In this document: piece after piece, positions 23,309-37,393 of the stretch
Position numbering within the stretch: the first letter of the stretch is position 1
Layout: every line of letters begins with the position of its first letter
Assembly (NCBI GenBank): GCA_009602725.1
Contig: WELB01000016.1
Coordinates: 48,461-112,460, forward strand
Origin: Spirogloea muscicola
Taxonomy: Eukaryota; Streptophyta; Zygnematophyceae; Spirogloeales; Spirogloeaceae
Direction: 5' to 3'
DNA length: 64,000 nt
The notes under the pieces: model-generated
Database searches by the model: none
Seen by the model: only the letters and a program-made list of their open reading frames with translations
Told to the model about the DNA's origin: nothing
Made by a program: the position numbers and the translations under genes

Positions 23309-24200
23309 GACATGGTCACTACGGCACTAGTGTGCCAATGTTTGTTACGATGCTCTTTTCTGCCATGCGCCAAAGACTATGCGACAGAAGCATCACGGAA
23401 GGTTGCAGCATTTCACCTGCTCTTCGTTGGGTACCTTTTGCTCTAGTGACGGCTGGGCTGTGCAGTGACACTTGTTGCTAGGCTTAATACTGCCACAATG
23501 TGGCGCAGATCGACTTGAGCAGGCTAGACCTTTGTACCTATAGGCGGACTTCGAGAGTTCACTATTGACCTGCAACACATACACAACGTAATGTAATCGT
23601 GGGCCTCCTACATGCTAAGTTCTTCATGTTGCGCTGGCGGCAGAGCTCATATCTAGTTTTGCACTTCATGAGCTGAGACTATCATCTGCCCACTGCAAGC
23701 CGTCCGTGGTCCTCAAAGAGGTTGCACAGGTCGCGCTGGTCTTTCCAAAGTCGAAATGGAACTGATGCCCCATCTTGATGGCCCACCCTAATGAGGCATT
23801 GTCAATGATTGATGCTCGTCGGTCATGGCATACGTCTGTCTGGCTGCTACTAGGGCATGCCGGGTGCGCACCTCAGGAAGCAAGCTTGCCGAACCAAGCG
23901 AGCACGAGACCAGGCTTGGGGAGCCGAGCTGCGGAAGCAGGTCATCCAAAGCGGGCGAGGGCTGTGAAAAAGCTAGCCTGGAAAGGATGGACAAGTTCCG
24001 AAGGGAAGGAGAGGAAGCAGAGGTCCGAGCTGCACGGTTGTACGGGGCACGGAACCAGTGCCGCCAGAGGGGGTTTGGGGGTTTGCTTTCGGGCTTCTGC
24101 GGGTGGGGGGGCGGGGGCCCCGATGCTTGCCACGTGCTGAGGCGCGTCATCGTCAGGGAGATCGAACGGCGCTGCGCCAGCCCCGCTCGGGGGTTCCTGG
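23309..24200. other. Intergenic, with one degraded retrotransposon tail piece
   Basis: No gene is supported. Bases about 23935-24010 (GGGCGAGGGCTGTGAAAA..., AAAGGATGGACAAG) resemble, in minus orientation, the tail sequence found near 41125-41165 and 47140-47200. Confidence 0.4.
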
Positions 24201-24209
24201 AAACCCTAA
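24201..24209 (+). promoter_or_regulatory. Telo-box upstream of RPS30
   Basis: The sequence AAACCCTAA lies 110 bases before the RPS30 ATG. This telo-box is a known element of plant promoters for ribosomal protein and translation genes. Its position supports a regulatory role, but binding is inferred. Confidence 0.65.
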
Positions 24210-24318
24210 TTTGCGCCTTTCGACCCCGTCGCCTCTCTTTGCGTTTTGCGCCTCCATCGGCAAGCTCCGCCGTCTCCGCCGCCGCCGCCGCCGCCGCCGT
24301 CGCAGGAGCGTCGGCGCC

Positions 24319-25153
<835 letters not shown>

Positions 25154-25684
25154 GCATGCAGTTACATCGAGGTCTGCTACTGCATGAAAGGCACCTGCTG
25201 CTGCGTTGGAGCTTCACTTGAAGTGATGGAGAAGGGGTGAATGGACACTTTTTCGTTCTTTTGCAAGAAGAGGGTGACTGCCTCTTGCTAGTTGATGCCG
25301 CCAGCAGCGAGCGAGGACAGGAGGGGAGCAAGGGAAGTGACTCATACATGGGTTTTGAGACAAATTGGGAAGGTTTAAACCATGTTGGTGGACACTGTTG
25401 AGCTCTTGACTCGGCTTCATAGTGAAGCTGTACAGAGCGTGGTGTGAGCTGATGTTGCAGCATACTCAATGTGAGCAGTTTTATTCGCATTTTTCTTGAA
25501 ACAATGCACTATACATCTTGGTTACCAACTATTCTGTAAGTGAAGATCTACTGCAAGGTACTTTAGTAGCATGTGGATGCCAAGAGCAAGCTCATCTGGG
25601 TTGACTTGTCACTAATTATCACCAAGTACAATACCTACTTTCAAAGCACCAGTCGATCACACAGCTGATGATTGCCCACTGTCT
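25154..25684. other. Intergenic between convergent RPS30 and TTI1
   Basis: This holds 3' untranslated sequence of both genes. No further feature was seen. Confidence 0.4.
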
Positions 25685-28600
25685 CTATAAGCTTTGTACA
25701 TTGGAGTTGGCAGTTTCATGCCCTCCTAATCGTTCTACCTCTGATAATAGCGAAATTGCCAGAGCAATATCAGGCGTTGGGCCAGGGGGCAACTGCCCTT
25801 TGCCCCACCGGATATAAAGAGCATCCTGTGGACTGCTCCATGTCGGCAAGAGCAGCTTCTTGTCAGGGAGCTCGAAGCTGCACTGCTCCTCACCGTTCTG
25901 CCACACCTGATCAGCAAGGGCAGCCAGATTGGTCGAGCCAACTTGCGGCTCTGGTATTTCAGCCGCGGAGGTGAGGTCGGCCAGCAAGAGCCACACTGTG
26001 TCGGCATCAATGCTGGCTACTGCCAGGAGAGCCTGCTTTGCCGCCGTGTGCACAGCCCCGCCCAAGAGTGGGATGATGGCACAAGCAACGGCCTTGGCAA
26101 TGGGGGCCAACGCCGCGGACGACTTGCTCTCGCTGGCTGTTGTGGCTATGCACCGCAACACAGCCTCCTTGACTTTCAGGACAGCGGCCGGCGCGACCTC
26201 AGGGCTTGGTGCGCTTCGTTTCTTGGGCATCAGGGCGACCTTGGACTTAGGCTCGTCAAGCCGTGCTCCAAATGAGGGCGGTGGCAGCTCCCCAGGAAAA
26301 GGCTCCACAATGGGCAGCAAGGTGGAAGCCGCCGTTGCCGCTGCGGGCGAGGCCGGCCCATGGCAAAGCAGCCGAAGCATGTGGGGCCAAGCATCATCGC
26401 GGAAGCGGCGGGCCACAAAATCGCCACCGCCTGAAAGCGCCAGAGTGGACATAACTTCCAGCGCCCGCGCCAGTACCTGGATGACCATGCCACTCTCATC
26501 ATCAGCTTGGTACTGAATGCGCCCGCAAGGCCTACTATGGACTTACAAGCACAGCGCTAGTACTTTTGCGGGCAATAGGAGGGCTCACTGCAGGACTTGA
26601 AGAGCGCAGGCCGAGCACGAGGTGGGGCCACAGGAGGTGTATCCGTGGGAGGATGCGGTGCATCTCCTCCTCCTTGGTGGCTGCGGGCCTTCCCTCCTCC
26701 TCCTCTTCCCAATACTCCCGGCTGCTGCTCGTCCACTCACCTCTTGCTTGACCACCCCCGCCCTCGCAGTAAGCGCCACACTGAATGAGTTCGACCGCCG
26801 CCGCCTTCTCAAGCTTCTCGCTGTCGCGGCACGCCTGCAGGCTGCCGAGTGCCCTCATTGCATTCTGCACCGACAACAGCCGTGGGCAATCAGAAGGCTC
26901 AGCAGCATCATCGGTGCCCTGGTTGTGGGTCTCAGACTCGCATGTTCAATGTGACTGCATCAGTCAGCCCCACCATTACTCATTGCTTATTTCACATACA
27001 TGCGCCCAACTGACTGATGGCTACATACCTCGGCCGTGTCCAGCGCGACAAGCAGCACCGACAAGGGCTTGGAGCCGAGCAAAGGCCCGCAAGCTTCCAA
27101 ACAGGAAGTTGCGACAGATGCCAGGGAGCGGTGGAGCCTCAGCCTCTCCTCTCGCTTTGCCTGTGCCTCTGACAAGTCCACAAATGCTCGATCTCCTCCA
27201 TCCTCCCTTGCTGCAAGCTCGCTGACCTCCATGGAGCTCTGCTGCCTTTTCTCACTTGTCTTGGAGGACCTGCTCCTCGGGCCCTGTCTAGTGCAGTTTT
27301 CGTCTTCCAGGCTTGCGCTGGTGCTTGCAGTGGAATGTGCATGAATTCGACTGTCGTTCACAGCAGAAGCTTGACCAGCCAGCACCCCTCCTCCATCAGC
27401 CTCGACCTTCAGCCTCATCATGCTTGATGATGCTTCAGCTGACAGTTTTGCAGCAGCTGCAGCTTCAATATGTGCTGCTGCGGCTATCTCCCTCATAATC
27501 TGCAGATAAAAGCATTGAGTATGAGTAGCACATCAATGACAGTGCCGTGACATCTGAACAAGGATTTCATGATACAGGCATTCACGAGGGTTTCTTGCAA
27601 GACTGGGGTAGAGATTCCTACTTGGACAAATGCCAGAATTTGCTGTGGATGAGCACGTCTTGATGTAACCTCCAAGCTTTGAGCGACAGCTCTTAGCTGG
27701 CTAAGATGCATGTACAAGAAAACTTAGTACACGTTCATGCATGCTTGCAGCAGATCATTAGTGAGAGTGAATGCAGCTTAATCTTTTGGCTCAGATCTTT
27801 ACTTAACCATCACTATCATCAAGTTGTCAGACTCCAGCCTGCTGAGGTGCAAGCAGAGCACAAGCTATTACTTGATCTGAAGCTGACTGAGGCAGAAGGA
27901 GGCCTCACAGGCTCTGAGAGGAGCGGCAGGAGGTTGACAGACGACTTGGTACGACTCAAGACAGCCACAAAGAGCTGGGGCGTGCGTGGGTACAGGGCAA
28001 GATGTCGCAGCCCTCGACACAGCGAGTCGACAACGTAGTCGGCATTTGCTGCAACCAGTGCACATGGCTGGATGGCAACAACACATCCATCCATGAGCTT
28101 AAGTAGAACAACAATTTTGTTAGGTGACTGAGTCTATGTGTTGATAAGTGAGTTCGGCAGTATGCCCTTCCTTGCGGTTGCGGTGGCCTCTTAAGGCAAG
28201 GAAAAGTACCGAGGGGTAGCCGCAATTGACGCAGATTGAGTGCAGAGCAATGCTGGCTGCCTCGCTCACAGGGCCGTGCGTGTCGCCCAGCTTGTCCAAG
28301 ACAGGGTACAGTGTGCTCGCCAAAAGGGTCCCAGGTGACACGAACCGCCTGCCGAGAGCTCGAGCAAACACCGCCACCCCACGCAGCAACACCTGCATCC
28401 GAGCACACCCTCTTACGAGACTGCCAGCCAAGAGCTTGGCAGAAGCTTCACAAGCAATGAATGCATGTAACCAGTCAGCAAGACTCGCGACTTCTGTGTA
28501 CCTGGTGGAGCAGGATGTTGGCGTCCAGGGCATGGCGGGCGGAAGTGGGGTCAAGACTACCGTCTGAGTACGGCAAGTCCCAGAGGTCCGGGTTGACAAA

Positions 28601-31600
28601 CTCAAGCAGCACCTCCTCCACAAAAGGAAACACGTCTGCACTCTCGCGTGCGCCGACCTTGGCTAGCTTGTCACTCCCCTCAGACTCCTCTGTCCATACC
28701 CCAGAGGCTCCATAAAGTATCTCCTCAATCACAAGAGCCGCACTTGCAGCTGCCCGCTGAGTGCTGCCGACCTCTCTGACTTCGCCTTTGAGGTGATCTG
28801 AAGGTGCAATGTCTAAGGCTGTCGCCAAGTTGCGAGGTTGGCCGCGAAGAGAAGTGGCGCAAGTCCTCAGAGTGCGCAGAAAAGGCTCCAAGAGTGCTGA
28901 GAGTGCACTTCCAGTCGACGCAGCTGTAAGCAGGGGGAACATCAACACGCAATAGAGGGCTCAGTGAGTGCATACTGAAGAAGCTCCAGCTTGAGCAACA
29001 TCACACAAGCCCGCTGACGTTAAGACCAGCTGGAGCAGCTGCACAATCTTAACACAGCCATTTCGAGTCAGAAAAGCTCATACCTTGGCCACATATACTT
29101 CCTGCCACTCGGCACACATGAGCAAGTGCCAAATATAGCTCCTCATTCTCAAAATGGCGCAGCCTGGCACGTAACTGGGAGCTGTCCAGGTCTCTGCCTT
29201 GGAGAGCAGGGTTGCACTCAACTTCTCTATCTTGCAAAATGAAGCGCGAGGACAGGAGAGTAGGTGGACCAGATAGTGCCACTGCCGCAGTGGGGACTGA
29301 CAAAGTATAAGTGGCGCGAGCATGAACAAGGACTGAGGGTGCCGTGACATCGGCAATAAGGCTTGGGCGGGTGGAGAACTCGAACACCTGTGCCATGGCA
29401 CTCGAGAATAGCTCCCCTATTGGCTGCACAAAAATGAAGAAGAGTCACATGTGTTGCGAGGTAAGATCTTGTTAAAAGGGTGACGAACAGGAGGCAAATT
29501 TTATGGCTGACTTCACAAATCAGAAGAAACGAGTATTGTGTACAACTATGACACAAACTCATCGACAGCTCTCAAGCTGGTCGTGCACGCACGTACTGAG
29601 GATTTGAAGAGCAAAGATGGAAGCTGGGCAGGTCCGGTGAGTTGCATGGCAGCAGCAAGGCATCGTGCATGTAAGATGGCTGTGGCTGGATGTGCCTTTG
29701 CCGAGACTTCTGGCAAATCCGCGACAAGTCTGAGCAATTCATCCAGAGAGGAACGTCACCAAAGTGAAGACAGAAGTGCTTGTTGCTTCTGGAATTAGTC
29801 TGCAGAGGCGATGAGTCTTCTGCGCAAGACAGTAGACTGTAGGCCACCATGCTCAAGTGCAAATGCGTGTTAGTGTGACTGGCCTGCACATTGTGTCTTT
29901 GAGGATCTTGAGCTGGATGACCATGCCGTCCGAGGCTGTCCTGCCAGGACCCACCATGTCAAGTATGACTGCAGATGTCAACTGCTGCTTGGCTGCCATC
30001 GCCACTGACTGATGGCCATCACGGCTGAGGCCCAGTAGGCACTCCTGTGGACGTGAAGACAAGTCAGAGTAGCAACAGCACCTCAGTTTACAATCTCAGC
30101 ACAACTGACATTTCAACAGGCAAGTACGACCTCCTTTGACACACCGCTGTGAACATGCTTGCTACAGATTATGTAAAAATTTCAGCTGCATGCTTCTTCA
30201 TGTTGGTGACAAGTAGTCCAAGTCCACAGGGCGGGCTCAAGAGCGTGTTTGACCAGAAAGATGGATGAGGACGAATGGAGGACACTGGAACAGTGCAGGA
30301 GCAGCGAGCAGCACGCCTCTGCCACGGCTGTGCGAACTTCAGGCATCCTGTGGGCAGCGAGCTGATGGAAGCATCCACGCACAGGTATACCGAGGCCTTG
30401 TCAATTGGAGCAGCGTAGGGGTTTGCAAGAGTGCGATTACTATACTGGAGGCCTGCTTCTTTACTTAATGCGAGCTCTTATGCTTTTAGCAAGATCAGGT
30501 GAGGCATATGAGACAGCCTCAGCAAGACCCTCGTCTTCTTCACCACGCTGCACACAAGAGCAACCTGCCAAAGTGATAGTGCACACTGATCCTCGGTGCT
30601 GGGGGAGCATATTATGTCGGTTGGCTTCTCTCACTTTTGGGAAGGTCTTCACGATGAAGGAATGCACTTTCTTATCCACATCCTCCAGCCACTCTGCAGT
30701 CCTATCGATGCGGAGCCGTGGAAGCACTCCTCCTTTTGAGGTGTCCATCACTTCGTTGCCGCCCTCAGTCGAGGCGGTGAGTGCACCCTGGCTTGGCTTG
30801 CTGCCGGCATCTTTGCCCTCCTTGACCGCATCCGACTTGGACAAGCCCCTCAACAACTGAAGCACGTCCTGGGCGCTGCGCGGCTCGTCCTGGCCCGCAT
30901 CATGCTGCTTGAGGTTGTCGTCATCGTTGCAGACAATGACCAGCAAGTCTGTGAAGGCCTTGAGGGCGGTGCAGGTGCTGCTTGAGCTGGCGGCTGGTGC
31001 TGCAGGAGCGGCCGCCACCTGAGAGAGCAGAGCCTTCGCCAAGCCGCTGGCAACGCCCGGCAGGAAGAATGCCAGGGCGTCTGCTGTCTTCACCTGGCAA
31101 TAGGAGAATGTCAGATGGGCATCAAACTCCCGCAGCAATGAGCGCAGGCGTACTGTATTGTGCTCAAGGCTTCCAAAGCCTGTAACAGGCCCTGCAAAAT
31201 CTCCAGCACTCGACAGCAGATCCAGAGATCAACTTGCATGTTGACATTGAGACACTTGATCTTGTCATGCCAGCGAGATTGCTGCCTGGGCTCTTAAGGA
31301 GCAATGGTTACATGTACTACAGAATACTACACAAGTGCTTCCACTCTCGACTGAAAGTGCAGAACACGACTTTCAGTAACAGCTATACTAAGCGCGTACA
31401 CACTGCAAGTGACAAGCAACAGCTATTTAATTAAGGTCAGCAATCCCAACTTCTCGTTAGAGCAGCCAATCTTAGCCTGTACCTTGAGAATGACCTGATG
31501 CAAAGTGGCAAGAGCCTCGGACCTCAGTGTGCGGCTGCCGCGGCTGCCAACTGCCACCTCCCCACTGGCAACCTGCTCAGCTACAATTGGATAAGATGAA

Positions 31601-33169
31601 TGCAGCAGTGCAGCCATCTTTGACACGACTGCTGCAACAATGTCAAGTGCTCAGAAATAAGGTCACTTACGTTCCTGACTCTACCTTCTAGCAGCCAACC
31701 ACACCTTATGGGGATCCTTCACTTACTTGACTACACATAAAAGTAATGAGATCTGCTGCAAAAACCTCACCCAGGTCCTATACGTGCCATGTGACACAAC
31801 CAACCGAGGCCCCAACAATGCTGTTCTTTGCAGCTGGAGCACAGTGGAGCTCTGACGACCTCCAGTAAGCAGGAGCCCACTGCTTGCGTCGAGGAGTGGA
31901 GGAGCATCACCTGAAGGAGCAGAGAGAAGAGGTGGCCGACAGCCGGCGCCATCGCTTCGGTTCGCAGCGCCTCACTGGGGCAGGTCGACAGCTCTGCCGC
32001 CTCCCGGCCGCTCTGTGCAGGTGCTCTGCCACTTTCTGGCGCCGGACAGTGGCACGCCAGCCGCGAGAGCAGCAGGCGCGTGCATCTCACTGCTCGGAGC
32101 CGGATCTCTTCGCTGGCAGCCTCCCTGGGGAGCAACGCCAGCGTGGCGAGGGCGCGCAGGAGCGTTGCGAGCTGGTGGCCGGACTGAGCGCCGCAGCGGC
32201 CGAGGAGAATCTCCAGCGCGTGGAGGGCCTCTTCGACGACCGAGTCTCCAACCCCGGAGATCTCTGGCACGGTGCCTTTGGCGGTGCGCCGGGACGCCCC
32301 CGCTTGCATCACAAGGAGGTGGAGAGGAAACAGGACGTAGCTGCAAGCGCAAAGGTAGTGATTAGATTGTGAGATTCTTGTGGCGGCGTGATGACGATTA
32401 CAGACGATTAGGGTTTCTGTGCTCAATACAAGGTGCGGCGGCCAGGTTAGGTCACTCAAATTTTCATCCATGTGTCAGAGGTTTACGCTTCGAGCTCCAG
32501 AATCAGGCTTGCATCACAACCTGCACCTTCGACGCCGCTCCGTCTGCTGGTAAAACAGCTGACTTCGAGCTCAACCCTAACCCCTAGACCTAAACCCTGA
32601 AGTCCTAAGCTATTGGCCTTGGGCAAAAGCGAGGGAGGAGTCACGGCGCCTCTCAGTGCTTACTCCATGCAGGCCCGCAGGCCCGACTGCGGGAGCTCCC
32701 GCAGGGCCGCCGCCAGCCGCCGGAGCGCGGCCAGCTGCGGCGCGGCGNTGGCCTCGTCGTCCGCCCCCTCGCCGTCGCAACCGCCGCCGCCACCGCCGCC
32801 GTCGCCGCCGCCGCCGTCGTCGTCGTCGTGTTGGTCCTGCCGGGCCATGCGGCCGGAGGCGTCCTCAACGGCCTCTCTGGCCATGGCCAGCTCCCGCACG
32901 CGCCAGAGCAGGTCCGCCGCCTCCTCCGCCGCCGCTCCCGCCTCCGCCTCGGAGGCCGGCGGCCCGGAGCGCTGCGCCGTGGGCTCGTCTTCGGGCTCCT
33001 CCCGCTGGTGCTCCATGGCTGCCGGCGAAGCTGCGGCGCTGAGGACCTCATCCTCCTCCGCCTCCGCCGCGGCCTCCTGCTCCTGGCCGCAGAGCCAGGC
33101 GCAGTGCTGGCGCTCCCACGACGTGCCCGCCAGCGGCCCGCCCTCCTCGCCCTCGCCCTCGCTCCCCAT
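25685..33169 (-). CDS. TTI1: TTI1, HEAT-repeat subunit of the TELO2-TTI1-TTI2 complex
   Basis: TTI1 is a large HEAT-repeat scaffold that works with TELO2 and TTI2 as an Hsp90 co-chaperone for PI3K-related kinases (TOR, ATM, ATR). The start at 33169 reads MGSEGEGEEGGPLAG, then an acidic Gly/Asp-rich leader with an N at 32748 and LAALRRLAAALRELPQSGLR. The next exon gives YVLFPLHLL...VEEALHALEILLGRCG, as in the family N-terminus. Further exons include ADALAFFLPGVASGLAKALL, LYPVLDKLGDTHGPVSEAAS, LHSICVNCGYPSVLFLAL and the characteristic NADYVVDSLCRGLRHLALYP. The C-terminal exon at about 26490-25685 contains VIQVLARALEVMSTLALSGG and DAWPHMLRLLCHG. The gene has more than ten exons over 7.5 kb and a long first intron holding telomere-like motifs. 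Not all internal exon borders were fixed. Confidence 0.88.
32408..32602. promoter_or_regulatory. Telo-box-like motifs in the first intron of TTI1
   Basis: TTAGGGTTT lies at 32408-32416 and a degenerate run containing AACCCTAACCCC and TAAACCCT lies at about 32573-32599. These are telomere-type motifs close to the GC-rich first exon of TTI1. They could act as telo-box regulatory sites or be chance. They are too short and irregular to be telomeric DNA. Confidence 0.4.
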
Positions 33170-33289
33170 CGCCGGCGGCCGCCGCCGCCGCGGCCGGCGG
33201 CAGCCGCCTCCGAGGCTCGCGGCTCTTCTTGAGGCACAAGGTTGCATGCAGCCTGTCGAAGTTGCTCCTCAGCAGCCTTGACTCCAGCT

Positions 33290-34060
33290 CACCTTGTACG
33301 TTCCTCTGGGCTGGCCTCGCACAATCATTGCCTTACATTGGTCAAGCGATTTCTTCCTCTGGGCTGGCATCTCACGGCGGCCTCTTTCCCCGCAGCGAGC
33401 TACTCTGACCTGATGTTGCTCACTCGCGGGCACTGAGCTTCCCTCTGCATCGTCTCGTAGTTCGTAGTGTAGTCCTTTATCGGCACCTCTTTCTTTGGCT
33501 TTGGACATTGTCCATCCTTTTTTGGGCTGGCTTTGCCAGCCCCTCTTCTCTATGGGCGAGCACTTTCTTCTTCTCACAGCCATCGCCCTCGACTGGTAGA
33601 TAGTGTCTCTCAAAGGGGGCGAGGGCTGTGAACAGCCAGCCCGAAAAGAATCGACTGGAAGAGTCCATCTTCTCTCACAACCATTGCCTGACTTTGAGAG
33701 GAGCTGTTTCTTCACCTCAGAATTGCAGACTACGTGCTGCCTCCTGACTTTGTCAATCCTCGCCCCCTTTGGCAGAGCTCCTTCTCGTACTCGTCCATTT
33801 CGTGGACTGACCCTTCACTTTGTCCATTCTTCTATGGGCTGGCCTTCCACAGCCACTGCCTTAAAGTGGAAGAGCTGTTGCTTCACAAGGTGGCTGCTTT
33901 CTGGCTCCTAGCCATTCTGCCGCTGCTAACTAGGTGGTACTTGCATAGCCATGTGATTCCGTGTTCCCGGCCACTTCTACCCGTGTCGAACCCTCGGCCC
34001 CTTTGGAAGAGCTTACATTTTGCACAGCTCGTCCGTGTGTAGTAGCCAAATTTGATAGGA
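33290..34060 (+). mobile_element. Retrotransposon tail copies
   Basis: At 33397-33438 the plus strand ends ASYSDLMLLTRGH-stop, a variant of the family terminus. The 3' tail follows with TTTGGCTTTGGACATTGTCC and the inverted repeat GGGCTGGCTTTGCCAGCCCC (33525-33544). Further tail pieces are in minus orientation near 33600-33655 (GGGCTGTGAACAGCCAGCCC) and plus orientation near 33835-33860 (GGGCTGGCCTTCCACAGCC). The segment from 33445 to 33575 is closely matched, reversed, by about 41595-41500. Confidence 0.72.
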
Positions 34061-34730
34061 GCTGCTTCTTCCTGTTTAGCCCTGACCTGACCTGTTAGCC
34101 CAGGGCTTTACTGTGAAGCCCCAATCTTTGCACAACATACTTCAGTCTATTAGGTGTGTACCTGCTCATTCCTGGGTATCAGAGTCCTCCATACTTATTT
34201 CTTTTGTATTTAGCCCTCTTGCCCTTAATTTAGCAGACCGTGTAATGGCTTACTTTAGCCTTCCTTCCATTCATATCCCATTCGTCTTCGCAGTGGGAAG
34301 TCAGATGAGCTGAAGGCACAAAAGGCAGATGGTGATTCTAGCGGACAATGCACCCAGTAGTTGATAGCATCTACAACAACAACTGCAGCATCAATACGTT
34401 CACTCATTATGAGTCACAGTGCATTACAAGCTTCTTTCCATGCATAGAGATCCAAAAGTAGCTTACAGTACAAGCATTTGTCTCTTCTCTTGTAACACCA
34501 GTACATAATGACAGCCTTGCCATGAGGAGTCCACTCCTTCACAAACTCGTAATGCACACTCTATTGTAAAATACACTGGACACCATGTGGGTTGATAATG
34601 GGGGACGGAGGTTGTAACAGGGACGTGTAATGCACTCCAGCAAGTGAGGTCCGAGTTCACTCACGCAGAATCTGCTCCTCCTTGACTAGATATTAATCGA
34701 GCTTGCTGGCCAGAAGCCTGGCAGAGCACT
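34061..34730. other. Intergenic, no gene seen
   Basis: This lies between retrotransposon remains and the end of FAD6 and is probably FAD6 3' flank. No motif was recognised. Confidence 0.35.
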
Positions 34731-37393
34731 CTAAACAATCTTCTGGGGCTTCACACTGCCCCTCTCGAATGTCATCCACTCCTTCTTGTCAGGGTCAAAA
34801 AGATTGCATTGGTTCACGATTGTGGACATGAGGGGCAGCCCAAAGGTTGCCTTATTCAGGTACTTGTTCCAGTTCTTTTCAATGGCGTCGTAGGCCAGCC
34901 GCAAGTTGTAGGATGGAATCTTGGTTGACAAATGGTGTGGAATGTGCACGCTAATGTCGTGGCACAGGACCTCAATCCTGAATTGAAGTCAAACCGAAAC
35001 AATCATCAGTAAGCTCACAATCAAAGACGACTTGGACATGCAGTTGAAGTATGTGAGCAATCAATTATCCAAGGATGTCATCATGTGATACATTCACCAT
35101 ATACAACATTCGCAGGACGGACTCACCACTTGGGGTACTCGCAGTGCACTGTGCCACCAAGCTGCGCCTTGACCAACTCCCACTCGCGTGCATTCTTGAA
35201 GGGAATGTGGGGAGCAGTGTGGTGTACGAGGGTGAAGGTGCTCATCCAGAAGTGAAATCCCAGGAAGGGAATGCCCCACCACTTGACGAAGCCAACTGGG
35301 CCAGTTGTGATCAACAGTGGCAACAAAGCAAAGGCAGCAAACGCGCCAATAGCTGCCCAGGAGACTAGGACCTTGGGCTGCTCTTGAGGGCGGAACTTGT
35401 TCAAGTCAAAGTGCCACATGAGCCAGTGGCCCACTGATGCTATCCACCATGTAGGTCCCATGGCAGTGCGCATCAAAGTCTTCGCAACCGGTCCACTCCT
35501 TCTGTACATTCTCGGAGTGAACGGTTGCCAGGCAGTGTCGATAAGAAGCCTGCGCATGGACGGTCCAGAGACACCTCTCGCGTCAATCAATTGCAGGCTT
35601 GCACTGACGGCACTGTCAACCAGTATTGCACAGCCATTTCCAATGGTTGCAAGATGAAAAATTTGCATGCGGAGTAAGATGTCTGATGTGATGTCAGTGC
35701 AGGTCGTAACATGGTGCTCACTTGTTTGTGTGTGAGTGGTGGGTGTTGTGCTTGATTCTCCACGGCTCAAAGGGATAGACGAGGGGAGCGAAGACGATAG
35801 TGCCCACCACATCATTTACCAACTGAGATCTTGAGAATGAGTTGTGGCCACAGTCATGGCCTATGACGAAGAGGCCAGTGACAGCAGCGCTCATGTATGC
35901 ATATACCAAGGGGTACAGGTACCACGGGGCGACCGCAAGCGCAGCATAACCGAGTGCAACGGCACCAAACGTCGTGACCACACTTCGGAAGGCCTTGAGG
36001 TCATTCACCTCAAAAGCCTGCAATCAACGATTTAGGTTTAACTTTGAGATGCCTGACATATTTCAACTTACACACGAGATGTGAGCTACATGAGTTAACA
36101 AACTAAAAATTACCATTGTTGGCTGCAAAACGCTCCCTGCAATCAGTACAATCACCATTGCCTGAATCAAAGCAACAACTGTTATAGTGCGCCAGCACAA
36201 TGCTGAGTTACCTCTTTTGGAATTGTCTTAAGGACATCACTCATCGAGATGCCATCAGGCACCTGCCAGCAGGCAACAATTCGGGATCACAAATTTGACA
36301 AGCATATTCTCCAGGTTTGCATACTTTTGAAAGAAAGGTCCTCATATCATGATGATGTCGCCTCTTCTCGCCAGCTGATTTTTACATGCAACAGAGACAA
36401 CCCTGACAAGCTACTCAGTGGCATCCATCTATTGCTCGTGCGAAGCTGCAAGCACCTCCTCCCCAATCTGTGTGAACCCGGGAATCTGTGTGGTGGTTAC
36501 TGCAGGCACTGCCACAGCTGTTGTCACCAGTCGCTCAGCCCTCAGGCTCTGTACCTGGCACAACATAAGAAAAACTTAGGCATATTGAGTCTATGCAGCT
36601 CAAAAAGTGTGTTGAATTTTGCCTGTTGAAATCTAGGCTTGGCCTGGCCCACAATGCCTCCCATTAGCTGAAGGAGGAGTCTAGGCGGGGGGTTTGGTCT
36701 TTGCTATTGTGGAAGAAGAAATTGGTTATTTCAATTGAACTGAGCTGAAGAAATGATATTGTTGCATGCCAACAGCAGCAATACAACTTGCGGCCTACTG
36801 ACAAAATTGACCTATATAGATGTCAATAATTTCAATAAGCAACGGGATAGCAGGCTAGTGACTGCAATCTGATGAAGTCCAGGCTGCACTATAGCACTTC
36901 TTGTGATACACCACATAAGAATACATGGAACAACAAAGGGGTCACACTCACTGGCAAAGGAGTGAGGCCCCGCAGGCAAGCGCCCCGGAAAGAGGACCTT
37001 CGCACAGAAACCTTGGGGACATTCCTTGTGGCCTCTGTCTGCGTAGCACCAACCTACTCAACAAAAAACAAATAGGTGTTTGAGCTGTCAATGACGTCGG
37101 CGCTTGGTGCAAAGCAGCAGTTATGGGCTCAAGCTACTGACAGTCGCATGTCCTGAAGTATCTGTAGTACCCATTCACATATTACAGACCCCCACCTCGA
37201 CTCCATCATTCTAATTCTGCTCAATGCATGCTCGAGCAGAGCATCCATCTGTCATGCCCACACCAAGCGTCCAGCACACAATGTTCCACCGTTGCCCATC
37301 GGTCGCCTGGATCAAGGCAGCGGTGAGCACCTGCGCTGAAGCAGGTGCCCGCAGAAGCGTCCCCGTGCGCGCGGCGGCGCAGGCTGCCGCCAT
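34731..37393 (-). CDS. FAD6: FAD6-type omega-6 fatty acid desaturase, plastid
   Basis: This membrane di-iron enzyme inserts the omega-6 (delta-12) double bond into oleoyl chains of plastid glycerolipids, using ferredoxin. The start at 37393 ([20 protein letters not shown]) plus an exon near 37060-36955 ([20 protein letters not shown]) form a likely transit peptide. The next exons give [31 protein letters not shown] and [14 protein letters not shown]. The catalytic part has the three histidine boxes: [25 protein letters not shown] and, after [26 protein letters not shown]. Joins keep frame, for example [17 protein letters not shown]. It ends [12 protein letters not shown]-stop at 34733-34731. 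HHTAPHIPF and [13 protein letters not shown] mark FAD6 rather than the endoplasmic reticulum FAD2. Several hydrophobic segments ([17 protein letters not shown]) fit a membrane enzyme. Confidence 0.94.

Noticed and set aside
32572-32602. Interstitial telomere repeat
   Set aside because: Only a few degenerate units, too short for a telomere remnant; treated as possible telo-box motifs.
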